A stretch of 12,203 bases of DNA from the NCBI GenBank assembly GCA_003161205.1, contig PMOU01000135.1:319-12521 (forward strand), given 5' to 3'. The stretch is from Actinomycetota bacterium (lineage in GTDB: Bacteria; Actinomycetota; Actinomycetes; Streptosporangiales; Streptosporangiaceae). Positions 6,426-12,203 of the stretch are shown here, one piece after another (position 1 is the first letter of the stretch; the number at the start of each line of letters is the position of its first letter). The position numbers were made by a program, and so were the translations under genes. The notes under the pieces were generated by a model, which was given only the letters and a program-made list of their open reading frames with translations, was not told where the DNA came from and ran no database searches.

Positions 6426-8918
6426 TCACAGCGCCGATTCGTTGCCGGCCCGGCGTCCCTCAGTGGTACCGGATTCGGAATCGATACCGGAATCGGCGTC
6501 GGCGCGGCGGGGCGCGGGAATCCGGCTGAGGGCATTTCGTACCCGGCTCAGCAGCGCCTCTTCGGTGAAGGGTTTTCCCAGGATGTCGTAGTGCGGCGCG
6601 GGTACGCCGTGGGTGTCCAGGATCGGCTGGGCGTAGCCGGACATGAAAAGAGCCGGGACGCCGGGCCGGATGGCGCCGATCCGGGCCGCGACTTCGTTGC
6701 CCAGCATCTCGGGCATGACCACGTCGGTGAGCAGGAGATCGATCGCCTGAGCCGGATCGCCGGCCCGGCGCACGGCCTCGGCGCCGCCGCTGACCACGCA
6801 GACCTGGTAACCGTTGCGGGTCAGGATGCGGCTGGTCAGCTCGCGCAGGCTTTCCTCGTCCTCGACGACCAGGATCGTCTCGCCGTGCCCCCGCAGGTCG
6901 TCACCGCCGGCGTCCGGAGCCAGGTCAGGCGCGACGTCTTCGTCGGTGGCCGGGAGGAGCACGCTGATGGTGGTGCCCAGCCCCGGTTCGGAGTAGACCT
7001 CGATGGTGCCGCCGGCCTGGGTCACGATGCCGTAGACCGTCGCTAGGCCGAGGCCGGTGCCGCGGCCCTTCGGCTTGGTCGAGAAGAACGGCTCGAAGAC
7101 CCGGTCCGCGGTCGCCCGGTCCATGCCCGTGCCGGTGTCGGAGACCCGGAGGCGGGCGTACCGCCCAGGCGTAAGCCCTGGCCGGCCGGTCGCGTAGGTC
7201 TCGTCGACCTCGGTATTGCCCGTGTCGATGGTCAGGCGGCCGCCGCCGGGCATCGCGTCCCGCGCGTTCACGGCCAGGTTCACCAGGACCTGCTCGAGCT
7301 GGCCACGGTCGGCCTTGACCCGCCACAGGTCGGGTTCCGGCGTGATGACCAGGTCGATGTGCTCCCCCAGCGTGCGGCGAAGCAGCTGGCCGGCCTCGGT
7401 GACCGACTCGTTGAGGTCCAGGACTTCCGGGCTGGTCGCATCGTGGCGGGAGAAGGTCAGGAGCTGGCGGGTCAGCCGGATCGCCTGCCGCGCGGCCGCC
7501 CGGACCTGCTCGATGTCCTCGAGGACGGGCGCGAGCCTGGCGTCCGCCTGGGCGACTGACTCGACCGTCTCGGCGGTGAAGTCGGCATAGCCCTGGATCA
7601 CATTGAGCAGGTTGTTGAAGTCGTGCGCGACCCCGCCGACAAGCTGCCCGAGGCTCTCCAGCCGCTGCGACTGCTGCTGTCGCCGCTCGGTGCGCTCGTG
7701 CTCCGCGGCGGCCCGTAGCCGCTCCCGCTCGGCTTCCATGGTCAGTCGCTCGGTGACATCGCGGATCGCGGCCATGACCAGCATCCCGCCATCCGTAGGC
7801 AGGCTGCTCAGGGTGATCTCGGCCGGGAACCCGCGGCCATCCTGGCGCACCAGCGTGAACTCGGTGACCTGCCGCCGGGCATGGGGGTCGGTGAAGAAGC
7901 CGCCCCGCCCGCCAGCCAGGGCACCGCGTGCGTCGGCCAGGGCGGCCCGCGCATCCTCGGGCACCAGCACCTCGGGAGGGCACCCGATCAGGTCGCCAGC
8001 CGCATAGCCGAATAGCTGCGCGGCTTGGGTGTTCGCCATCGCGACCAGCCCATCGGGCGCCAAGGCGATCATCGCGTCCGGGGCCGCCTCGAAGAGACGC
8101 CGGAAACGCTCGTCCGCTATCTGCTGCTCGGCGAGAGCTGTCACGAGCCTGACCCGCATCAGTTCTATGCCGTCGCCCAGGTCGGCCAGCTCCGATGGGC
8201 CTGTCGTCGGCATGCGGGTGTCATAGTCCCCGCCGGCGACGGCGTCCGCGGCCCGGCGCAGCGCCCGCAACGGCCTGAGGAGGCCGAGCCAGACCGCGAG
8301 CACGCGGTCAACGGCGATGGCCGCGAGCAGGACGCATACCACGATGAGCGCGGCCAGGAGCGTGCGTTGTCTATCGCCGAGCCTGTTGGTGACCTGCTGC
8401 TGCACGTCGTTGATCTGAGCCCGCAGGGCCGTCCCCGCCGAACGAAGGGCCAGCACGTACGTCCGGCTGTACGCCGTATTCGCCTGGTGCGTCCGCGCCG
8501 CGGCGGCATCGCCCCAGCTCATGGCGATCAGCTCGGGGTCGGCGACGCTAGTCAGCCAGGCCTGCTCGGCCACGACCGTCGCGGTAAGCTGCTTCGTAAT
8601 CTGGCCGTCGCCGAGGGTCAGCCGCTCAATCTCGTCCTGTGCATTCCTGATCTGGGCGGCTTCGCCGTTGAACTGCGCCAGCACGGCGGAGTGCCCGCTC
8701 GTGACATAGTCACGGAGCGTCGTCTCCTGCGCCTGGTAGAAACCGAGCAGATTGTCGCTGGCCGCGGCCGCCGGTACCAGTCGTTGCACCAGCTCCTGAC
8801 CATCGGCCTGCGTGCCGGCCGCCGCGACCAGCGCGACGGACAGCGCGGCCGCTCCGAGCGCCAGGGCGACCGCGGAGCCCATGGCCACCCGCAACCGGAT
8901 ACCAGGTCTCAATGCCAT
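6426..8918 (-). CDS. Hybrid sensor histidine kinase (CHASE3-HAMP-PAS-HisKA-HATPase-REC)
   Basis: Membrane sensor of 830 residues. TM1 is about 13-34; residues 36-186 form an extracellular CHASE3-like domain (YQAQETTLRDYVTSGH hallmark); TM2 is 187-212; HAMP is 214-266; PAS is about 270-390, then a coiled linker. The HisKA domain carries the phospho-accepting His432 (GGVAHDFNNLL). The ATPase domain shows the N box (Asn547, Asn551), G1 (DTGTGM, Asp594), F box (FEPFFSTK) and G2 (GRGTGLGLATVYG). A C-terminal receiver has Glu686/Asp687, phospho-acceptor Asp732 (TDVVMP), Ser760 and Lys782. There is no DNA-binding output and no separate response regulator or Hpt protein in the window, so the phosphorelay partner is elsewhere, or the receiver tunes kinase activity. 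The HDFNNLL box places it near PAS-hybrid kinases of the HisKA_4 kind. ATG 8918 has GGGGG about 8 nt upstream. The gene starts 81 bp after the microprotein stop. The signal sensed is unknown. Confidence 0.93.
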   Translation of the reverse strand: MALRPGIRLRVAMGSAVALALGAAALSVALVAAAGTQADGQELVQRLVPAAAASDNLLGFYQAQETTLRDYVTSGHSAVLAQFNGEAAQIRNAQDEIERLTLGDGQITKQLTATVVAEQAWLTSVADPELIAMSWGDAAAARTHQANTAYSRTYVLALRSAGTALRAQINDVQQQVTNRLGDRQRTLLAALIVVCVLLAAIAVDRVLAVWLGLLRPLRALRRAADAVAGGDYDTRMPTTGPSELADLGDGIELMRVRLVTALAEQQIADERFRRLFEAAPDAMIALAPDGLVAMANTQAAQLFGYAAGDLIGCPPEVLVPEDARAALADARGALAGGRGGFFTDPHARRQVTEFTLVRQDGRGFPAEITLSSLPTDGGMLVMAAIRDVTERLTMEAERERLRAAAEHERTERRQQQSQRLESLGQLVGGVAHDFNNLLNVIQGYADFTAETVESVAQADARLAPVLEDIEQVRAAARQAIRLTRQLLTFSRHDATSPEVLDLNESVTEAGQLLRRTLGEHIDLVITPEPDLWRVKADRGQLEQVLVNLAVNARDAMPGGGRLTIDTGNTEVDETYATGRPGLTPGRYARLRVSDTGTGMDRATADRVFEPFFSTKPKGRGTGLGLATVYGIVTQAGGTIEVYSEPGLGTTISVLLPATDEDVAPDLAPDAGGDDLRGHGETILVVEDEESLRELTSRILTRNGYQVCVVSGGAEAVRRAGDPAQAIDLLLTDVVMPEMLGNEVAARIGAIRPGVPALFMSGYAQPILDTHGVPAPHYDILGKPFTEEALLSRVRNALSRIPAPRRADADSGIDSESGTTEGRRAGNESAL

Positions 8919-8922
8919 GATG

Positions 8923-8936
8923 GGTACCCCCGTACC
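8923..8936 (-). promoter_or_regulatory. Small hairpin over the kinase ribosome-binding site
   Basis: GGTAC (8923-8927) and GTACC (8932-8936) form a 5-bp stem around the four G residues (- strand) of the presumed ribosome-binding site. The site sits in the loop and would be only partly masked. It may lower translation initiation, but the stem is short and could be chance. Confidence 0.25.
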
Positions 8937-8949
8937 ATCCGCAATGCCG

Positions 8950-8976
8950 ATAAAACTGTCATGGTGATAAAGTCAA
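8950..8976 (-). promoter_or_regulatory. Candidate sigma-70-type promoter of the hybrid kinase gene
   Basis: On the - strand TTGACT (8976-8971) is followed after 15 nt by TTTTAT (8955-8950), 31 bp before the kinase start. The -35 box is good; the -10 box and spacing are poor. The region also has two GATAAA motifs (8949-8954 and 8966-8971). The kinase may instead be read through from the upstream operon. Confidence 0.35.
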
Positions 8977-8999
8977 GGTGCCGGTCGCGAAAAGGCCCG

Positions 9000-9152
9000 T
9001 CATGCGAAGTAGAGCGTGCGCAAGATGACGATGACGGCCACCACGGCGAGGACCAAGAGAGCCTTCGCCACCAGCCCCTTTTCGTAGCGAAGCGCCTCGC
9101 GGATCTCCCGCCGGAAGACCCGCGGCGGCAGCTGGGCCGCTTCTATTGTCAC
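9000..9152 (-). CDS. 50-residue single-span membrane microprotein coupled to the GT2 gene
   Basis: The GTG at 9152-9150 overlaps the TGA stop of the glycosyltransferase as GTGA, and the frame runs 50 residues to TGA at 9002-9000. Residues 1-28 are charged and amphipathic (RVFRREIREALRYEKG). Residues 29-44 are strongly hydrophobic (VAKALLVLAVVAVIVIL), followed by RTLYFA. It is therefore a tail-anchored, single-span protein with a probable cytosolic N-terminus. The same frame continues upstream across the glycosyltransferase gene, but that part is an overlapping shadow. No strong ribosome-binding site precedes the GTG (GGAAGG is 13 nt away), so translation probably depends on termination of the upstream gene. 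By position it is a candidate subunit of the glycosyltransferase, as PgaD or IcaD are for PgaC or IcaA, although those small proteins are larger and have two spans. No sequence family is recognised. Confidence 0.72.
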   Translation of the reverse strand: MTIEAAQLPPRVFRREIREALRYEKGLVAKALLVLAVVAVIVILRTLYFA

Positions 9153-10648
9153 ACCGGGATCGTCACCTTCCCCGTTTTCTCTGTCTTGTCCCATTTCATT
9201 TCCGCTCCCCGCAGCTCCTTGACGTACGACGCGAACGTGCAGGCGCACAACAGCGAACCGTATCCCACGACGTAGACGACAAGCGGGCTGATGAGCCAGC
9301 CAAATCGGCGTGGCTCGGCCACCTTGGCCAGGTAAGCCACGGCCATCGACGCGCCGGGCCAGGCGTAGACGAACAGGATGACCCCGGCCAGGTAGCCGTG
9401 GGCAGGAGAAAAATGACTCGCGGCCAGAACCTCGTGGACGAGGTCCTGAAACAGCCGCGGGAAGCACGTGTAGAGGACGATGGACAGGTTCACCACGCCA
9501 GGGAACATCACGCCCTGGCGCCAGGTATGCCGCCCGGTCTGCGGGTCGATCAGCAGCGCGAAGCCGGTGATGAAGATGTAAGTGACGGCATTGACGATCC
9601 ACAGGAGGTGAAAGGCCAGCCACGCCATGGTGTAACCGGCAAAGTACAAGGTAACGAGCGAGAACGACGACACGATCATGAAGATCGGCTGGAGGAAGAG
9701 GCAGAACCAGAGGACGCCGAAGCTGACGCTGCCGAGGTGGTGCGCCCGGCTCGGCCGGAACCACAATTTGCGGTACCGCTTGGTGACCTGGACGTTGCCG
9801 CGAGCCCAGCGGAGCCGCTGTTTCCACAGGCCGCTGATGGAGCCGGGTTCCTCGGCCCAGACGGTAGCGTGCGGCTCGAACACCACCCGGCGCCCGTTCA
9901 GCTGGGTCTGAAACGTGGTGAAGGTGTCCTCGGCCAGTGAGGTGGTATCGATCCGGCCGCCCAGCGCGACCAGGTTCGCCCGGGTGTGCAGCTGGGCGCC
10001 CCCGGCCAGGCAGGCCATGGCGCCCAGGACGTTCTGCCCCCGCCGGGCGGCGGCCTGGGCCGTGATGTACTCATAGCCGATGAAGCGGGTCATGTAATTG
10101 CCTGGGCGGCTGCCCTCCTTGATGTAGGTGGTGACGGCGCCCACCTTCGGGTCGGCCATATGCCGGGCCATCTTGCGCAGCGAGTTGGCCTCGAAGATGA
10201 CGTCGGCGTCGGTGATCAGGAGCGCCTGCATCCAGTCGTCTTCCAGGATGATGGCCAGGCCGTGATTGAGCGTGTGCGCCTTCCCCTGGCCGCCCTTCTC
10301 CCGGCGCAAGTGGAACACGTTGCCCGGGTACTGAGCGGCCTTGGCCTGGGCGACCTGGGGAGTCTCGTCCGTGCTCGCGTCATCGACCAGGTACACCCGC
10401 AGGGCAGTCCGCGGGTACTCCAGCGCCATGAGCCGGTCGATCGAGGCCCCGATGACCGCCGCCTCGTTCCAGGCCGGGATCAGGATCGCGGTCCGCGGGA
10501 ACACCGGCGCGCAGTCCTGGTAGTCGTTACGCCAGTAATGACCGGCAACCAGCAGGAACTGCCAGCTCGCGGCCACCTCGGGGACGGCGCCGAGCATGAC
10601 CAGTGCGATCAGGACCCAGTCGCCGCCCAGGAGAAAGTCGTGGCCCAT
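9149..10648 (-). CDS. Processive membrane glycosyltransferase, family GT2 (cellulose/chitin/PNAG synthase-like)
   Basis: Inner-membrane enzyme that polymerises, and probably extrudes, a glycan from a nucleotide sugar. From ATG 10648 the protein is 499 residues. One or two N-terminal spans (about 10-38) precede a cytosolic GT-A domain. The processive GT2 motifs are all present: Asp89-Asp90 (LVDDAS), DAD at 147-149 (ITDADV), Glu240-Asp241 (LAEDTF) and QRLRW at 277-281. Four to six further spans lie between about 310 and 475. There is no PilZ domain, unlike BcsA, and the WARGN-QV context is closer to PgaC/IcaA or chitin-synthase types; the sugar cannot be told. An open frame begins at 10714, but that start overlaps the PHP gene by 61 bp. 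ATG 10648, 5 nt after the PHP stop, is preferred although no good ribosome-binding site is seen. The stop overlaps the microprotein start. Confidence 0.9.
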   Translation of the reverse strand: MGHDFLLGGDWVLIALVMLGAVPEVAASWQFLLVAGHYWRNDYQDCAPVFPRTAILIPAWNEAAVIGASIDRLMALEYPRTALRVYLVDDASTDETPQVAQAKAAQYPGNVFHLRREKGGQGKAHTLNHGLAIILEDDWMQALLITDADVIFEANSLRKMARHMADPKVGAVTTYIKEGSRPGNYMTRFIGYEYITAQAAARRGQNVLGAMACLAGGAQLHTRANLVALGGRIDTTSLAEDTFTTFQTQLNGRRVVFEPHATVWAEEPGSISGLWKQRLRWARGNVQVTKRYRKLWFRPSRAHHLGSVSFGVLWFCLFLQPIFMIVSSFSLVTLYFAGYTMAWLAFHLLWIVNAVTYIFITGFALLIDPQTGRHTWRQGVMFPGVVNLSIVLYTCFPRLFQDLVHEVLAASHFSPAHGYLAGVILFVYAWPGASMAVAYLAKVAEPRRFGWLISPLVVYVVGYGSLLCACTFASYVKELRGAEMKWDKTEKTGKVTIPV

Positions 10649-10653
10649 GGCGG

Positions 10654-11388
10654 TCAGACCCGGGCGGCGCTCACGGTCTGCCGGACCGAGTGATAGACCC
10701 CGATGTCCCGGCAATGATGGCTGTCACTGCCGGCTACCAGCGATACGCCCGCGGCGGCCATGGCCGCCACCGTGCGGTTCGACGGGCACGACCACTTCTC
10801 GTTGACCTCCATCATCGCGCCCGCGTGGGCCACCCGTTTCGCCAGGTGGGTCAGGATCGCATCGGGCACCATGGCCTCGGTCAGCCCGATCTTCGGCAGG
10901 ACGCTGAACAGGTGCGCCAGCAGGGGCTGGAAACCGGCCCGCAGCGCGTTCGCGGTGGCCTCGCACAGCCGCTCGATCGCCTCGGCGCCGGTCATGCTGC
11001 CGTCTTCGATGGCCGCCCGCACCTGCGCCGGGTGCACCGGGCCGTGATCGGCGGGAAACTGGTGGTCCGCGATCAGGACCAGGTCGAGGCCGCCCCCGCG
11101 GCCCAGATCGGGCGGAACGTCGAGCTGCCCGGCGGTGTCGAGGATCTTGGCCTCTACCCCGGCCAGGACCCGCAGCCCCGGCTGGTGACGGTACGGGTCC
11201 ACGGCGGCGGTGAAGTCGGGCACCCACGCCGTGTCCCGCCGCACGTGATCGACCAGGCACAGCGTGCGCAGCCCGCGCTCCCGGGCCGCCGCCACGTTCT
11301 CCGCCAGGGTGCTGGCGCCGTCGGAGAACGTGGAGTGGACGTGAAAGTCCTCATCCAGAGCCACGCGCCAGTTGGTGACGGCGTTCAT
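10654..11388 (-). CDS. PHP-domain metal-dependent phosphoesterase (histidinol-phosphatase-like)
   Basis: Soluble 244-residue enzyme with a complete set of PHP motifs for a multi-metal site: His16/His18 and Asp23 (DFHVHSTFSDG), Asp47-His48 (LVDHVRRD), Glu79 (AGVEAKIL), His109 (IADHQF), His159 (LLAHLF), Glu194 (MEVNEKW) and Asp222/His224 (GSDSHH). The family hydrolyses phosphate esters such as histidinol phosphate; other members are tyrosine phosphatases that control capsule synthesis (CpsB/YwqE) or nucleases. Lacking any his gene nearby, and lying between an ATP-grasp ligase and a glycan synthase, it more likely acts on a glycan precursor or regulates the synthase; this is inference. Its ATG (11388-11386) overlaps the ATP-grasp TGA as ATGA, and its stop lies 5 nt before the glycosyltransferase start. 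Confidence 0.85.
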   Translation of the reverse strand: MNAVTNWRVALDEDFHVHSTFSDGASTLAENVAAARERGLRTLCLVDHVRRDTAWVPDFTAAVDPYRHQPGLRVLAGVEAKILDTAGQLDVPPDLGRGGGLDLVLIADHQFPADHGPVHPAQVRAAIEDGSMTGAEAIERLCEATANALRAGFQPLLAHLFSVLPKIGLTEAMVPDAILTHLAKRVAHAGAMMEVNEKWSCPSNRTVAAMAAAGVSLVAGSDSHHCRDIGVYHSVRQTVSAARV

Positions 11389-12203
11389 GCCGGGGTGCTC
11401 TGCAGGTCCAGCCCGACGGCGGAGATCTCGGCGGGATCGATGAAGCGCTCGTCGAGGAAGCGGACCACGGCCCGCTCGCGGAAGTCGAGGCTGGCGGGGA
11501 CCTCCCGGCCGAGCAGGGCGGCGAGCGCGAGCCTGGGCATGTCGACGCCGCTGGCGATGGTGAGCCCGAGCGTGCCGGGCATCCGGGGGTTCACCTCGAG
11601 CAGCGCGGGCAAGCCGTCACGATCCCGCTTGCACTGCACGTTGGCGACGAAGGTGACACCGGTCGCCTGGGCGACGGCCCGGCCGAACCACTCGACCTCG
11701 GGGTCGTGCACCGTCCAGCCGCCCACCGATACGCCAGAATCGACCCGGGCCCGAAGACGCGGCACGGAGGCGATCACGTGTCCGGCCGCGTCGGCCAGCA
11801 CATCGACGGAGTACTCCTCGCCGGGCAGGAACTCCTGCACGATGAGGCTGGGCGAGCGATCAAGCGCGGCCAGCTCGGCGGCGGAGGCCACGGTGATGAT
11901 GCCGCGGGATCCGCTCCCCTCCCGCGGCTTGACGATGACGGGATAGGTCCAGCTGGCCGGGTCAACGGAAGGGCCGAAGAGTTCCGTACGCGGGACCCGG
12001 ACGACACCGGCGCAGTGCTCAGCCAGCGACAGCTTGTCCAAGATGATGTCCAGCGCGGCGGCGGGCGCCAGGAGCAGGTCGATGCCGACGGCGGCGAACG
12101 CGTCCCGGGCGTGGGCCAGCGGCCGCAGCTCCGCGTCGACGGTGGGCAGGATGACGTCCACGCCGAGGGTGAGGCAGCGGGTCAGCAGGGCATCGGCGAA
12201 GCC
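11385..12203 (-). CDS. ATP-grasp ligase (CarB-like), 5' end outside the window
   Basis: ATP-grasp enzymes activate a carboxylate as acyl phosphate and join it to an amine, thiol or similar group. The frame is open to the window edge, giving 272 visible residues. The first of these (GFADALLTRCLTLGVDVILPTVDAE) read as the end of a pre-ATP-grasp Rossmann domain, so the GTG at 12161 is internal and perhaps 50-80 residues are missing. Visible motifs: ATP-binding Lys92 with the flexible glycine loop (VIVKPREGSGSRG), the hinge VQEFLPGEEYS, an NVQCK metal-side strand, and the Mg-binding Glu203-x-Asn205-x-Arg207 (LLEVNPR), followed by a GTLGL...G(V)D-P segment typical of CarB-like members. The substrate cannot be deduced. 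It is the first visible gene of the coupled operon and overlaps the PHP gene by 4 nt. Confidence 0.85.
   Translation of the reverse strand, partial: GFADALLTRCLTLGVDVILPTVDAELRPLAHARDAFAAVGIDLLLAPAAALDIILDKLSLAEHCAGVVRVPRTELFGPSVDPASWTYPVIVKPREGSGSRGIITVASAAELAALDRSPSLIVQEFLPGEEYSVDVLADAAGHVIASVPRLRARVDSGVSVGGWTVHDPEVEWFGRAVAQATGVTFVANVQCKRDRDGLPALLEVNPRMPGTLGLTIASGVDMPRLALAALLGREVPASLDFRERAVVRFLDERFIDPAEISAVGLDLQSTPA

Noticed and set aside
6395..6535. N-terminal extension of the 58-residue frame into the kinase gene
   Set aside because: The extra residues are Pro/Ala-rich shadow of the kinase C-terminus, so the internal ATG after the kinase stop is preferred.
8025..9275. 416-residue open frame on the + strand opposite the kinase and beyond
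   Set aside because: No recognisable motif; it is the antisense reading of kinase domains and its composition is typical of GC-rich shadows.
9153..9827. Upstream extension of the microprotein frame, giving a 275-residue reading on the - strand
   Set aside because: It lies wholly inside the glycosyltransferase gene in another frame; its sequence is Arg/Pro-rich frame-shadow. Only the last 50 residues are independent and membrane-like.
10649..10714. Longer glycosyltransferase start at 10714
   Set aside because: It would overlap the PHP gene by 61 bp and add 22 polar residues unlike family N-termini. ATG 10648 lies directly after the PHP stop and before the first membrane span.

Overview
The window is very GC-rich, with strong GC bias at third codon positions, frequent GTG starts and 4-nt stop/start overlaps. 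Together with a kumamolisin-type S53 protease, an amylosucrase and a bacterial type III polyketide synthase (PKS), this points to a soil-type high-GC actinomycete. The species cannot be named from sequence alone. No tRNA, rRNA, CRISPR array, transposase or integrase is visible.

Layout from left to right. (1) A type III PKS on the + strand, cut at its 5' end by the window edge, is the only + strand gene. (2) A strong 16-bp hairpin separates it from a convergent, secreted S53 (sedolisin/kumamolisin-like) peptidase. (3) The protease gene and its upstream region lie between two exact copies of a 23-bp direct repeat. One copy is the 3' end of the next gene, an amylosucrase; the other is an orphan copy just after the PKS stop. 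This looks like a 2.76-kb insertion at the amylosucrase 3' end that left the gene's end intact. (4) Amylosucrase is preceded by an unrecognised Lys/Pro/Gly-rich basic protein and a possible 58-residue small protein that begins in an AT-rich island. (5) A hybrid sensor histidine kinase (CHASE3-HAMP-PAS-HisKA-HATPase-REC) follows. (6) The right third holds a compact unit on the - strand: ATP-grasp ligase (5' end outside the window), PHP-family phosphoesterase, processive membrane family 2 glycosyltransferase, and a 50-residue single-span membrane protein too short to be called alone.

How the genes may work together. The ATP-grasp/PHP/GT2/microprotein genes are joined by an ATGA overlap, a 5-nt gap and a GTGA overlap, so they are very probably co-transcribed and translationally coupled. 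The GT2 would make or extrude a glycan at the membrane and the small protein is a candidate subunit. The ATP-grasp and PHP enzymes would supply or modify a building block or linkage. The hybrid kinase begins 81 bp downstream with its own promoter-like sequence and may sense the envelope state. This is the best candidate here for an undescribed system; the product is unknown. The amylosucrase would make alpha-glucan from sucrose, and the S53 protease would be secreted.
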